64,000 nt of DNA from Actinomyces sp. oral taxon 897 (GCF_002999235.1 NZ_CP027236.1:1054001-1118000); one strand, 5' to 3'. Counted from the first letter of the stretch, positions 27,474 through 36,621 are shown. Numbers and translations: made by a program. Notes: a model not told the origin generated them from the letters alone.

Positions 27474-28214
27474 TCAGTCCACCACCCACAGGGTCCCGGC
27501 GGGCAGGACGGCGTCGGCCCCCTGGGCCGCGGGCGCCCCGGGGGGCCGGACGGCACGGACCACGGTGGCCAGGCGCCGGGGCCCCTCACCCTCCGAGGCG
27601 TCCGGGGCGCCGGGCCGGACCCGTTCCACCACGGTCACGCGCGTGTCCAGGCCGATCCCGGCACGTGTGAGGTGGCGCAGGGTGACGGACTCGTCCTTGA
27701 TACGGCCCACCACCCCGGTCTGGCCCACGCGCAGGGTGTCGATACTGCGCAGGCGCGGTACCACGACCTCGCCGTCGGGGCCGGGGATCGGGTCCCCGTG
27801 GGGGTCGCGGACGGGGTGGCCCAGGGCGGCGTCAATACGGTCAATGAGGCGGTCGGACACGGCGTGCTCCAGCTCCTCGGCCTCGACGTGGACCTCGTCC
27901 CAGGTGAACCCCAGGTTGGCCACCAGGTAGGTCTCCAGGAGGCGGTGGCGTCGGATAATGGCCGTGGCCCGACGCCACCCCTCCGAGCTGAGGGTGACCG
28001 CCCGGTAGGGCTCGTGCACCAGCAGGCCCGCGTCCACGAGCCTGGCCACGTTCTCGCTGGCGGTGGAGACGGCCACCCCCATGCGCCTGGACAGGCCGGT
28101 GATGGAGGCCCCGGCCTCCCCCCACTCGCAGACCGACCAGACCGCCTTGAGGTAGTCCTGGGTGACGGTGGAGTCCTCCGAGGCCGAGGACGCGGACCGG
28201 GGTGAGGCAGGCAT
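27474..28214 (-). CDS. DtxR/MntR-type metal-dependent repressor
   Basis: 246 aa. An N-terminal winged helix (about 15-75, with ITGLSRRMGVAVSTASENVARL) is followed by the dimerisation/metal domain with HVEAEELEHAVSDRL. Its His and Glu residues are the usual metal ligands. A C-terminal FeoA/SH3-like domain follows (VGQTGVVGRIKDESVTL). The regulator should sense Fe(II) or Mn(II). ATG 28214 overlaps the stop of the Vkor gene (TGATG), so the two are co-translated. A longer frame inside the Vkor gene is rejected. Confidence 0.92.
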   Translation of the reverse strand: MPASPRSASSASEDSTVTQDYLKAVWSVCEWGEAGASITGLSRRMGVAVSTASENVARLVDAGLLVHEPYRAVTLSSEGWRRATAIIRRHRLLETYLVANLGFTWDEVHVEAEELEHAVSDRLIDRIDAALGHPVRDPHGDPIPGPDGEVVVPRLRSIDTLRVGQTGVVGRIKDESVTLRHLTRAGIGLDTRVTVVERVRPGAPDASEGEGPRRLATVVRAVRPPGAPAAQGADAVLPAGTLWVVD

Positions 28215-28939
28215 CAGAGCACCAGCATCCAGCTGTCCCACAGGCCGACCACGACGGTGAGCACGACCGCCAGGTAGGCGGCTGCGGTGAGCCACCAGCG
28301 CAGGGCCCACAGGCGCCGCGCCGCCCCTTCTCCCAGCCCCAGGTGGCCGCCCAGGGCCGCCTGGCCCCAGGTGTGCGCGGCCACCGGCAGGGTCACCGCC
28401 CAGATGAGCATGCAGAAGGGGCACAGCCTGCCGAGGGTGAGTACCGAGACCCCCAGGAACCAGGCCACGAACAGCACCCCTGCGACGGTCCCGGCCGTCA
28501 GGCCCCACCACACCCAGCGGGGCAGGCGGTGGCCGGAGGCCAGCAGCAGCCCCACCACCAGCAGCACCGCGAAGGCCATGGCCCCGACGAAGGAGTTCGG
28601 CACGCCCAGGAGGTTGCCCTGCCACACGTTCAGGGAGGCGCCGCAGGAGACCAGGGGGTTGATGTCACAGGAGAGCTCGGCCAGGGGCTCACGCAGCTGC
28701 CTGAGCTCAGAGACCATGAGCTCCCAGCAGGCCGCGACACCGATGACGGAGGCCACCACCAGCAGCCAGGCGTAGGTGCGCGGGGCACCGCTGGTGGCCT
28801 GCCAGCCCCCGGGCGCGACGGCGGGGCGCAGGGCGTCCCCCCGGGGCCTGCCACCAGGATCCTGGTCACCGGAGAGGAAGGCCTCGAGCTCGTCCTCGCT
28901 CATCGCCTCGATCTCGGCCTCGGTGGGTACACGCGCCAT
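28214..28939 (-). CDS. Vitamin K epoxide reductase (Vkor) family thiol oxidase
   Basis: 241 aa with about five membrane segments. It has the two cysteine pairs of Vkor: the loop pair C91/C99 and the active-site CPFC (173-176). In bacteria these proteins pass electrons from a DsbA-like partner to quinone, keeping exported proteins disulfide-bonded. In Actinomyces this supports pilus assembly. An acidic N-terminal tail of about 50 residues precedes the first membrane segment. AAAGGAGG precedes ATG 28939. A TAGGGT hexamer lies about 25 nt upstream. It is paired with a metal-dependent regulator. No DsbA-like partner is in the window. Confidence 0.93.
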   Translation of the reverse strand: MARVPTEAEIEAMSEDELEAFLSGDQDPGGRPRGDALRPAVAPGGWQATSGAPRTYAWLLVVASVIGVAACWELMVSELRQLREPLAELSCDINPLVSCGASLNVWQGNLLGVPNSFVGAMAFAVLLVVGLLLASGHRLPRWVWWGLTAGTVAGVLFVAWFLGVSVLTLGRLCPFCMLIWAVTLPVAAHTWGQAALGGHLGLGEGAARRLWALRWWLTAAAYLAVVLTVVVGLWDSWMLVL

Positions 28940-28998
28940 AGCGCCTCCTTTCCGTCGGGCCTACCCTACCTAAGCCCGTCCTGGTCGCGTGCCCGCCC

Positions 28999-30615
28999 TC
29001 AGGAGGGGGTAGGGACATCCTGCCAGGTGGTGACCGTCACAGAAGCGTCGGGGTGGAGGACCACGGTCCTCCAGGCCAGCAGGGTGCCGTCACGGGAGAA
29101 GGACAGGACGTGGGCGTAGGAGTCCTCGGTCACGGCGCCGATGGAGGTCCCGCCCTTGCCGGCCCCGGCCACGAGCTCCAGGACGGTGCCGCGCCCGCCC
29201 GCGGTCGCGCTCAGGCCCTGCTCGCTGTGGAGGTGGCCGCCAATGAGCAGGGGCGCGCACCCGGTGGCGGCCAGGGGGCCGAAGGCGGCGGGCTGGTGGA
29301 CGAGGACCACGTCGGTGGGGACACGGCAGGAGGTGGCCGCGAGCCTGGCCCCCAGGGCCTGGACGTCCTCCTGCCCGCGCGCCGTGGTGCCGGTGGCCGT
29401 GGTCCGGTCCGGGTCGGTGTCGCCCAGGACGCGCAGTCCCCCGACCTGGTGGACGGTGCCGTCGGTGACGGTCCAGCCCTGGGCGGTCAGGCGTGCGGCG
29501 GTCGCGGCCGAGTCGTGGTTGCCGATCGTGGCCACCCGGGAGACGCCGTCGGGCACGGCCTGGCTCAGGGCGTCCACGCAGACCTGCTCGGGGTCGGAGC
29601 CGGTCATGGTCAGGTCGCCGTCGTCCATGTGGACGGTGGCGCCGGCGACCTCGTCCAGGACCCCCACCAGGTCGATGACGTCGAGGTTGCAGTGCAGGTC
29701 GGTGGTCAGCACGGCGGTGACCGGCCCCAGGCGGGGAGCAGGTGAGGCGGGGGACCCGGTGGGCGACGGGCCGGCGACGTCCCCGTCCGGGGCACGCACC
29801 GGCTCGGCGGCGTCGGCCTGGGCCCAGGCCGAGCGCAGGCTGTCGGCGGCCTGGGCGTAGAAGGCCCGGGTGCTGGTCAGGTAGCTGGTCAGCTGGGGCC
29901 CGTAGGCGGCGACCACGTCGGCGAGCCTGCCGGAGAAGCGGGCCCGGGAGGCGCTGGTGCCCGCCAGGACCTCCAGGGTCCGGCTCTGCACCGAGGTGGC
30001 GGGCCACACCGCGGGCACCACCACGGCGACGGCGGCGGCCAGCGCGGTTGCCGTCCCCAGGACGCTGGCCCTCCGGTGGGTGCGGGCGGCGGCGGCCAGG
30101 GCGGCCACGGCGTCACGCAGGTGGCCGCGGGTGAGCAGGCGCCCGGCGGCCACGGCGCACAGGACCAGGGACTCCAGCAGGCCGGCACGGCGCAGGGCGT
30201 CGTCCCTCAGGGCCCGCAGCCCCTGGCGGACGGTGAGGTCGGGGTGGGCGGCGAGGGAGGAGTAGGAGCCCAGGTCCCCGGTCAGGAGGGCGGCCAGGTC
30301 GTCGGTGCCCGGGGTGGCGGCGTCGGAGGGGATCTCCCCCAGGAGCACCCGCACCCCCAGCGGCCCGGCGGGCGAGTCCAGGCTGGCGCTGCCCAGCGGC
30401 CCCAGGTCCACGGTGAGCGTGGAGTCCAGGGTGGTGGACCAGCGGGCCTGGTGGGGGCCGACCGGGGAGGAGGCGGTGGCCGTGACCGCCCCGGCCCCCA
30501 GGCAGACCAGGGTGCTGGCCAGCAGCAGGACCAGGGTGCGCACAATCCTGCGGAAGCCGACACTGCGATCCCGCCACCAGGTGCCCAGGGCCCTGCGCAG
30601 GGGGTGCCCGGGCAC
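28999..30615 (-). CDS. Membrane-anchored metallophosphoesterase
   Basis: 538 aa from GTG 30615. The C-terminal half (about 280-538) carries the calcineurin-like metal motifs: TTDLHCN, DDGDLT, IGNHDS and GGHLHS. The N-terminal half has a membrane segment at about 24-48, an exposed domain, then two more segments near 150-165 and 185-205. The catalytic domain probably lies outside the membrane. Substrate unknown. The start is 2 nt after the stop of the HAD gene, so the two are coupled. Confidence 0.85.
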   Translation of the reverse strand: MPGHPLRRALGTWWRDRSVGFRRIVRTLVLLLASTLVCLGAGAVTATASSPVGPHQARWSTTLDSTLTVDLGPLGSASLDSPAGPLGVRVLLGEIPSDAATPGTDDLAALLTGDLGSYSSLAAHPDLTVRQGLRALRDDALRRAGLLESLVLCAVAAGRLLTRGHLRDAVAALAAAARTHRRASVLGTATALAAAVAVVVPAVWPATSVQSRTLEVLAGTSASRARFSGRLADVVAAYGPQLTSYLTSTRAFYAQAADSLRSAWAQADAAEPVRAPDGDVAGPSPTGSPASPAPRLGPVTAVLTTDLHCNLDVIDLVGVLDEVAGATVHMDDGDLTMTGSDPEQVCVDALSQAVPDGVSRVATIGNHDSAATAARLTAQGWTVTDGTVHQVGGLRVLGDTDPDRTTATGTTARGQEDVQALGARLAATSCRVPTDVVLVHQPAAFGPLAATGCAPLLIGGHLHSEQGLSATAGGRGTVLELVAGAGKGGTSIGAVTEDSYAHVLSFSRDGTLLAWRTVVLHPDASVTVTTWQDVPTPS

Positions 30616-30617
30616 GG

Positions 30618-31586
30618 CTACGCCTGGTCGTCGGGGCCCGCCCCGGACCCCGGGGAGCTGGCCGCGCCGGGTGCGCCGGGAGCGCCAGCACCGGCAGGGG
30701 AGCCGGCCTCAGCAGGGGAGCCAGCACCGGCGGGAGCGCCAGCAGGGGCACCGGCGGGTGCGCTGGTCCCGGGAGCACCAGCCCCGAGGGCGCCGTCGGG
30801 GGCGCTGGCGGCAATACGGGCGGCGAGGTCGGTGACGTAGGCGGCGGTGTCCTGCCAGCCCTCCACGGCGTGGGTGGGCACGCCCAGGGCCTTGACGGGG
30901 TAGTCATTGCCCTCGGGGTCCAGGCGGTCGCCCACGAAGAGCATGTCGTCCAGGGCGATACCGGTGACCTCGGCGAGCCTGCGCATGCCGTAGGCCTTGT
31001 CCACGCCCTTGAGGGTGACGTCCACGCTGGTGGAGCCCCCGGAGCGGACCTCCAGGTCGGGCAGGTGGGGGGCGACGGCGTCGCGCAGGCGCCCCTTCCT
31101 CTCACCGGTGGGGTCCCAGGCCTTCTTGACCTCCAGGGGCGCCTCCTGGCCCAGGGCCGAGAAGGTGATCTGGGAGCCCCGGTCCTCCAGGATGGGGCCC
31201 CAGGTGCGCTCCTCCCACAGGCCCAGGCGGCGCGCCTGGGCCTCGATGACGGCGAACCCCTCGGCGACCTGGGCGGGGGTGAGGTTGTTGGCGTAGACCA
31301 GCTCCCAGCCCTCCCCCGCGTGCCTGTAGTAGCGGGTGCCGCAGGTGGGCATGAGGTGGAGCCGGGCGAGCTGGGGCTCGGAGGCGCCCAGGTGGGCCAG
31401 GACCTGGTTCTGGAACTGGCTGATCTGGCCCCCGGAGATGACGCAGACCGGCACCACGTCCAGCAGGGCCCGCAGGGCGGCGGCCATGGGGGCGGGCATG
31501 GGGGACTTGGAGGGGGCCAGGGTGTCGTCCAGGTCGAAGGCGACCAGTCGGGGCAGGGGCCGGGCGGGCGCGACGGTGTCAGTCAT
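30618..31586 (-). CDS. HAD-superfamily (IIB) phosphatase
   Basis: 322 aa. Motif I is DLDDTLAPSK (nucleophile and acid Asp), motif II SGG, and motif IV is VGDRLDPEGND. The lid domain sits between them as in the Cof/phosphomannomutase-like class. A tail of about 55 residues is made of Ala/Gly/Pro/Ser repeats (PAGAP, AGSPA). ATG 31586 is preferred to an ATG two codons earlier because GACAAT (31593-31598, minus) ends 6 nt before it. Likely a sugar-phosphate phosphatase; substrate unknown. Confidence 0.88.
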   Translation of the reverse strand: MTDTVAPARPLPRLVAFDLDDTLAPSKSPMPAPMAAALRALLDVVPVCVISGGQISQFQNQVLAHLGASEPQLARLHLMPTCGTRYYRHAGEGWELVYANNLTPAQVAEGFAVIEAQARRLGLWEERTWGPILEDRGSQITFSALGQEAPLEVKKAWDPTGERKGRLRDAVAPHLPDLEVRSGGSTSVDVTLKGVDKAYGMRRLAEVTGIALDDMLFVGDRLDPEGNDYPVKALGVPTHAVEGWQDTAAYVTDLAARIAASAPDGALGAGAPGTSAPAGAPAGAPAGAGSPAEAGSPAGAGAPGAPGAASSPGSGAGPDDQA

Positions 31587-31592
31587 GCTCAT

Positions 31593-31598
31593 ATTGTC
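31593..31598 (-). promoter_or_regulatory. -10 hexamer of a probable leaderless promoter (HAD gene)
   Basis: GACAAT on the minus strand, 6 nt before the ATG at 31586. Confidence 0.45.
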
Positions 31599-31628
31599 TC
31601 GCAGGCGTGTGGCAGGGCGCAGGACCGC

Positions 31629-31802
31629 TCAGCCCTGCGTCCCGGCGTTGCCCAGGTGCTCGCGGGCGGCCGCCACGGCGGCCCGCCGGGCGTCCCGGGC
31701 CTCACGACGCCCCCGGGAGACGAGGGCGGTGACGGAGACGGCCAGGCCGCCCCAGATAATGACGATAGCCACCAGCATGAGGGCGATAGCGGTTCCGGTC
31801 AC
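31629..31802 (-). CDS. Small membrane subunit of an NSS transporter (MetS-like, 57 aa)
   Basis: A GTG frame begins 1 nt after the transporter stop (TGAcGTG). It encodes one hydrophobic helix (about residues 5-28, ALMLVAIVIIWGGLAVSVTA) followed by an Arg/Ala-rich tail. Position, size and composition match the small subunits that accompany sodium-dependent methionine/alanine transporters in actinobacteria (MetP-MetS of Corynebacterium). Identification rests on context and profile. Confidence 0.8.
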   Translation of the reverse strand: MTGTAIALMLVAIVIIWGGLAVSVTALVSRGRREARDARRAAVAAAREHLGNAGTQG

Positions 31803-31803
31803 G

Positions 31804-33417
31804 TCAGTTCACCTCCTCGTCCTCGGCAGCGGCCAGGGCCCGGAGGTCCAGGGGCCTGAAGTCGTCCCCGGGCTGGGTGTCCTCGCCCGAGCGCCTGCGG
31901 CGCACCAGCCGGGTGGCTCCCGGGAGCCCCACCGCGAACACGATCACGGCGCCCAGCACCCCCCAGCCGAAGACGGCCTCGAAGCCGTGGGCGTAGGAGT
32001 AGCCCTTGGTGGCGTAGGACCAGAAGGTCTGCACGAACATAAAGCCCAGCAGCCCGGGCACCACCAGGGCGATGAGCAGACGCCACCACAGGCCCACCAC
32101 GCGGGACTCCGAGACCAGGTTGAGGTGGCGCTGGAGCTCGGGCAGGCGGCGCAGCACCAGGCCCACGATGACGCACATGAGGATGGCCGAGCCCACCACC
32201 CCGATATTGTTGACGTAGGCGTCCACGACGTCGAGGTTGTACAGGCCCGTGGAGGTGCCGAACAGGACGAAGGACAGGGCCGCGGCGGGCAGGCCCACCA
32301 CGAGGGTGGCCCGGGGCGTGCTCAGGGAGTACTTCTCCGCCACCGAGGAGGCCACCATCTGGATAATGGAGATGAAGGAGGTCAGCCCCGCCATGGAGAA
32401 GGAGGAGAAGAAGAGGACCCCGAACAGGGCCCCTCCGGGCATCTGGGAGATGACCGTGGGAAAGGTCACGAAGGACAGGTTGACGCCGCTTATCCCCTTG
32501 AGGTCGGCCACGCTCGAGCCCTGGACGTGGGCCATGAACCCCAGGGTCGCGAACACGCCGATACCCGCCAGGATCTCGAAGGAGGAGTTGGCGAAGGCCG
32601 CCACCATGCCCGTGCCCACCAGGTTGGAGCGGCGCCTGAGGTAGGAGGCGTAGGTGAGCATAATGCCGAACCCCACCGACAGGGAGAAGAAGATCTGCCC
32701 GAAGGCGGCGATCCACACCCGTGACTCCCCCAGCGCCGACCAGTCGGGGGTGAACAGGGCGTTGAGCCCGGTGGTGGCCCCGGGCAGGAGCAGGGCGCGC
32801 CCCACCAGGGCGATGAACATGACCACCAGCAGCGGCAGGAAGACCCGGTTGGCCTTCTCCACCCCGTCGGACACCCCCCGGGCAATGGTCACAATGCCGA
32901 GGGCCCACACAACGAGCAGGGGGATAACCACCCCGGCCACCGGCTGGGCGGAGAAGCCCGGCGCACCGGAGTCGGGCAGGTCTCTGACGCCGATGTAGCG
33001 GGTGAAGAAGGCGCCGGCGTCGCTCCCCCAGGCCCTGTTGACCGAGAACAGCGTGTAACGCAGGGACCAGGCCACAATGACGGCGTAGTAGGCCATGATA
33101 ATGAAGCAGATACCCACCTGGAGCCAGCCCAGCCACTCCAGCCTGCGCGACAGGCGCCTGAAGACGGTCGCGGCACCGCCCCGGAACCGGTGCCCCAGGG
33201 CGTAGTCCAGGAGCAGGACGGGGGTGCCCACGCACAGGAGGGCCACCACGTAGGGCACCACGAAGGCGCCCCCGCCGTTCTGGTAGGCGACGCCGGGGAA
33301 GCGCCAGATATTGCCCAGCCCGATGGCCGAGCCGATAGCGGCCAGGAGGAAGCCGACCTGACCGCTCCACTGCTCGCGTGGCGGCACGTCAGGGGTGGAT
33401 GAGGGGGTGAAGGCCAT
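31804..33417 (-). CDS. Sodium-dependent neurotransmitter:sodium symporter family amino-acid transporter
   Basis: 537 aa, about 11-12 membrane segments. The NSS signature is clear: WSGQVGFLLAAIGSAIGLGNIWRFP near the start, which lines the sodium and substrate site. With the small downstream subunit it resembles the methionine/alanine importer MetP. ATG 33417 follows GGAGAGGT. The longer frame upstream runs into the deoD promoter region and is rejected. It diverges from deoD. Confidence 0.93.
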   Translation of the reverse strand: MAFTPSSTPDVPPREQWSGQVGFLLAAIGSAIGLGNIWRFPGVAYQNGGGAFVVPYVVALLCVGTPVLLLDYALGHRFRGGAATVFRRLSRRLEWLGWLQVGICFIIMAYYAVIVAWSLRYTLFSVNRAWGSDAGAFFTRYIGVRDLPDSGAPGFSAQPVAGVVIPLLVVWALGIVTIARGVSDGVEKANRVFLPLLVVMFIALVGRALLLPGATTGLNALFTPDWSALGESRVWIAAFGQIFFSLSVGFGIMLTYASYLRRRSNLVGTGMVAAFANSSFEILAGIGVFATLGFMAHVQGSSVADLKGISGVNLSFVTFPTVISQMPGGALFGVLFFSSFSMAGLTSFISIIQMVASSVAEKYSLSTPRATLVVGLPAAALSFVLFGTSTGLYNLDVVDAYVNNIGVVGSAILMCVIVGLVLRRLPELQRHLNLVSESRVVGLWWRLLIALVVPGLLGFMFVQTFWSYATKGYSYAHGFEAVFGWGVLGAVIVFAVGLPGATRLVRRRRSGEDTQPGDDFRPLDLRALAAAEDEEVN

Positions 33418-33593
33418 GGTGACCTCTCCAGGGTTGCGGACGGACGCCGTCGGTCCCGCGCGGGATAATGGCGTCATGACGCCGAAACGGTAGCCCGTAC
33501 CACGTTGCGGATCGAGTGGTGTCCAGCATGTGGGACACTGGGGTGACGACGTCGCGGTGTCCGGCCCGCGGCGCACCAGGAGAGAGGACCGCT

Positions 33594-34322
33594 ATGTCCA
33601 CCGTCCACATTGACGCCTCCCCGGGGGACTTCGCCCCCGCCGTGCTCATGCCCGGCGACCCGCGTCGCGCCCTGCGCATCGCCCAGGCCCTCATGCCTGA
33701 CGCCCGCCTGGTCACCGACGTGCGCGGGATGCTGGGACTGACCGGGACCGTGGACGGGCGCCCCCTGTCGGTCATGGGCTCGGGTATGGGACAGCCCTCG
33801 ATCACCATCTACGCCACCGAGCTGTTCAGCCAGTTCGGGGTGGAGCGCATTGTGCGCGTAGGGACCGCCGGGGGGATCGCCCCGGGTGTGCGGGTCGGGG
33901 ACGTGGTCATCGCCACCGGCGCCCACACCGACTCGGCCATGAACGACGCCCGTATCCCGGGGGTGCGCTTCAGCGCGGTCGCGGACTTCCACCTGGCCCG
34001 GGCCGCCTGGGAGGAGTCCCGGCGGGCAGCGGGCAGCGGGGAGCTGGAGGGGGCGGTCCACACCGGCACCATCGTCTCGCGCGACCACTTCTACCTCACC
34101 CCCCAGGGGCAGACCGAGCAGCTGGCCGCCTACGGGGTGCTGGCGGTGGAGATGGAGGCCGCGGCCCTGTACGCCGTGGCCGCCCAGACGGGCAGGCGGG
34201 CCCTGGCGGTGCTCACGGTCTCCGACCACCTCCTGGACCACCGCGAGGACATGGACCCCGCCCAGCGCGAGACCCGCTTCGCCGGGGCGCTGCGACTGGC
34301 GGCCGCCGCCGCCCTGAGCTGA
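33594..34322 (+). CDS. deoD: Purine-nucleoside phosphorylase, DeoD type
   Basis: 242 aa. Splits purine (deoxy)nucleosides with phosphate. It matches the hexameric DeoD class: HIDASPGDFAPAVLMPGDP, RGMLGLTGT, MGSGMGQPSITIY, EMEAAALY and TVSDHLL (catalytic Asp). ATG 33594 follows AGGAGAGAGGA; an in-frame upstream ATG adds 26 residues with no family counterpart. The upstream gap contains gtgtcc and ggacac 8 nt apart (33530s), a possible operator. Confidence 0.95.
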   Translation: MSTVHIDASPGDFAPAVLMPGDPRRALRIAQALMPDARLVTDVRGMLGLTGTVDGRPLSVMGSGMGQPSITIYATELFSQFGVERIVRVGTAGGIAPGVRVGDVVIATGAHTDSAMNDARIPGVRFSAVADFHLARAAWEESRRAAGSGELEGAVHTGTIVSRDHFYLTPQGQTEQLAAYGVLAVEMEAAALYAVAAQTGRRALAVLTVSDHLLDHREDMDPAQRETRFAGALRLAAAAALS

Positions 34323-34335
34323 CCCGGACACGGCC

Positions 34336-34368
34336 GCCGCCCCAGGACCCGGTGGGTCCTGGGGCGGC
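34336..34368. terminator. Bidirectional terminator between deoD and the DUF3145 gene
   Basis: A perfect 15-bp stem (34336-34350 with 34354-34368) and 3-nt loop lie between convergent genes. Confidence 0.8.
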
Positions 34369-34403
34369 AGTGGCGGGCCGGAGGACGGGCCCGCGGCTGG
34401 TCC

Positions 34404-34904
34404 TCAGGCGACTCGGTGGAGCCAGCGGATGGGCGCCCCCGCGCCCGCGTAGCGGAAGGGCTCGAGCTCGTCGTCCCAGGCCTGGCCGAGGGCCAGGTCC
34501 AGCTCACGGCGCATGCGCGCGGGGTCGGCGGAGTGGGACAGGGCGGCGCGGATACGGTCCTCGGGGATGACGACGTTGCCGTGGACGTCGGTCTGGGCGT
34601 GGAAGATACCTAGATCCGGGGTGTGGGACCAGCGCCCGCCGTCGGAGCCGGGGCTGGCCTCCTCGGTGACCTCGTAGCGTAGGTTGGCCCAGCCGCGTAG
34701 GGCGCTGGCCAGCTGGGGGCCGGTGCCCACGCGCCCGACCCAGCTGGTCTCGGCGCGCACCATACCCGGGGCGGCGGCCTGCTCGGTCCAGTCCAGGTGG
34801 ACACGCGCACCTAGCACCTCGGCGGCGGCCCACTCAATGTGGGGGCACAGCGCACGGGGCGCGGAGTGCACGAAAAGGACACCGCGGGTGTAAGCACCGT
34901 TCAC
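34404..34904 (-). CDS. DUF3145 family protein
   Basis: 166 aa. An actinobacterial family of unknown function with the hallmark TRGVLFVHSAPRALCPHIEWA and the later WSHTPDLGIFHAQTDVHGNVVIPEDRIR. The start GTG 34904 follows AGGAGGAG by 7 nt and gives the conserved opening; the longer frame has no support. It is convergent with deoD. Confidence 0.93.
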   Translation of the reverse strand: MNGAYTRGVLFVHSAPRALCPHIEWAAAEVLGARVHLDWTEQAAAPGMVRAETSWVGRVGTGPQLASALRGWANLRYEVTEEASPGSDGGRWSHTPDLGIFHAQTDVHGNVVIPEDRIRAALSHSADPARMRRELDLALGQAWDDELEPFRYAGAGAPIRWLHRVA

Positions 34905-35236
34905 GGGTATCTCCTCCTGGTCGGTTCGAGAGTCGTCTTCCCCTACGTTCTCGGACCGGACCGGGCGATCACGTGACGCACGCGGCGTGCAGGAACAGGC
35001 TACCATCCGTCGGCGACCGCTATCACGGCAGATGGCAGGTTCTCTCCTGCTCGGGCGCGACGGGTCCAGCGGCCCGCCGTGCGGGGGCCGGGCCGCAGGC
35101 CGCGGACGGGCGCGAAAGCCCCTGGTCCAGGGCGAGCGTCCCGTCAGCCGCACCCGGGAGCGGGGCGTCGCCCGCCCCTGCCGCGGCCGTCACGCGCCTG
35201 ACGCGGGAGCTGGCCCACGGGCCAGTGGGCAGGGCC
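34905..35236. other. Intergenic region between def and the DUF3145 gene
   Basis: 332 bp with no supported gene. It holds the promoter and ribosome binding site of the DUF3145 gene at its left. At its right there is a hairpin with perfect 7-bp arms (35210-35225, ctggccc with gggccag) just after the def stop, a likely def terminator. The centre is GC-rich, and I saw no motif there that I can assign. Confidence 0.5.
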
Positions 35237-35728
35237 TCACAGGCCCCTCTTGCGCAGCTCCCTCATGGCCTCGACACGGTGCCTGCGGGAGAGGCGGTCC
35301 AGGTAGAGGTGGCCGTCGAGGTGGTCGCACTCGTGCTGGATGCAGCGGCCCATGAGTCCCTCGCCCTCGACGACGACCTTCCTGCCGTCCAGGTCGGTCC
35401 CCTCGGCGCGGGCGTACCAGGCGCGCTCGGTGGGGTACCACAGGCCGGGGACGGACAGGCAGCCCTCCTCACCGTCCTGGTACTCGTCCTCGGAGAGCTC
35501 AACCAGCCGGGGGTTGAGGACGTAGCCGATCTCGCCGTCAATGTTCCAGGAGAAGGCGCGCAGGCTCACACCGATCTGGTTGGCGGCCAGCCCCGCGCGA
35601 CCGTCCTCGTCAACGGTCTCCAGCAGGTCCTCCACGAGCGCCTTGACGGTGGCGTCGACGCTGGTGATGGGGTCGCACGCGGTACGCAGGACCGGGTCGC
35701 CGATAATACGGATGTCACGGTAAGCCAT
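35237..35728 (-). CDS. def: Peptide deformylase
   Basis: 163 aa. Removes the formyl group from new proteins. All three motifs are present: GLAANQIG (46-53), EGCLSVPG (metal ligand C90) and HECDHLDG (metal ligands H132 and H136, catalytic E133). It reads N in place of the more frequent P in motif I, a known variant. ATG 35728 gives [12 protein letters not shown], the standard start. Confidence 0.97.
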   Translation of the reverse strand: MAYRDIRIIGDPVLRTACDPITSVDATVKALVEDLLETVDEDGRAGLAANQIGVSLRAFSWNIDGEIGYVLNPRLVELSEDEYQDGEEGCLSVPGLWYPTERAWYARAEGTDLDGRKVVVEGEGLMGRCIQHECDHLDGHLYLDRLSRRHRVEAMRELRKRGL

Positions 35729-35802
35729 GGGCCCATCTTCGCACGCACCGGGTGACCCTCGGCACCACGGCGTACCGCTCTGCACCCCGCGGGCGGGAAG
35801 GC

Positions 35803-35998
35803 GGGGCCGCACGTGCCCGGGTACCCCCGGTTATCGGTGAGGTCAAGGTGGTCGACCCAGACGGGGCCGCACGCGCCCGGCTACCCCGGCTCGAGCTGGC
35901 GGGCCGAGCGTGCTGGCGGGGCCCACGCCCCCAGGCACCCCCAGGTAGCCGGCCCGGCCCCGGGACAGGGGGGCGGGGCCGCACGCGCCCGGGTACCC
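35803..35998. repeat. Three dispersed 24-bp repeats in the def upstream region
   Basis: Copies at 35803-35826, 35863-35886 and 35975-35998 share ggggccgcac-(g/t)-gcccgg-(g/c)-taccc and differ at only two or three positions. The first two are 60 bp apart and the third is 112 bp further on. The 358-bp region 35729-36086 contains no supported gene apart from the -10 box of the next gene. Confidence 0.7.
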
Positions 35999-36073
35999 GC
36001 AGGCTTGTGACCGAAGGCACTCTGCCCGGCCCGCCCCACGCCGTCGTCGGATGCCCGGCCAGGGGACGCCGCG

Positions 36074-36079
36074 TACCGT
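36074..36079 (+). promoter_or_regulatory. -10 hexamer of a probable leaderless promoter (36087 gene)
   Basis: TACCGT, 7 nt before the ATG at 36087. Confidence 0.5.
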
Positions 36080-36086
36080 TGGGGCC

Positions 36087-36602
36087 ATGCGCCTGTCCCT
36101 CTCCCGCCGTAGCCCCCTGCCCGCGCAGGCCGCCAGCCTCCTGCCCACCGGGGAGCGGGCGGTGGCCTGGGTGCCGCTGGCCGACGGCGGCTGGGCGGTG
36201 GCCGGCCCCGCGCACCTGGCCCTGACAGGCCCCGAGGGCGAGGTGACCCGGGTGGCGTGGGACGACGTCGAGCGCGGGGCGTGGGAGGCCGGGACCCGGA
36301 CCTTCACGGTCCACCTGGGCTCCCCCGCCCCGTTGCACCTGGTCGTCGGCACCGACGCGCCGGGGCGGGACGTGGACGGCTTCGCCCGGGTGCTGCGGCA
36401 GCGGGTGGAGGCCTCCGTGGTCCACCTGGTGTCGCGCACGCTGCCGGACGGCACCCGGGTGAGCGCGAGCGTGCGGCGCGACGCCGAGGGCGGGCTGTAC
36501 GTGCGGACCAGCCCAGGCGCCCCCGGCTCCCCCGCCCAGGCGGCGGTCCTGGAGGAGGTCCTCCGGGAGGCGCGCGACGCTGTGGGACTGCCCACAGCAT
36601 GA
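36087..36602 (+). CDS. Conserved hypothetical protein (171 aa)
   Basis: Not recognised with confidence. A soluble alpha/beta protein with WVPLADGGWAVAGPAHLALTG and VAWDDVERGAWEAGTRTFTVH. The alternating pattern suggests a small beta-barrel or PH-like domain, followed by a helical C-terminus. No membrane segment, no cysteine and no catalytic signature. Divergent from def. ATG 36087 is chosen because a TACCGT hexamer lies 7 nt upstream; an in-frame ATG 12 codons earlier would lie upstream of that promoter. Confidence 0.75.
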   Translation: MRLSLSRRSPLPAQAASLLPTGERAVAWVPLADGGWAVAGPAHLALTGPEGEVTRVAWDDVERGAWEAGTRTFTVHLGSPAPLHLVVGTDAPGRDVDGFARVLRQRVEASVVHLVSRTLPDGTRVSASVRRDAEGGLYVRTSPGAPGSPAQAAVLEEVLREARDAVGLPTA

Positions 36603-36621
36603 GCTTGCTCTGGAACGACGC

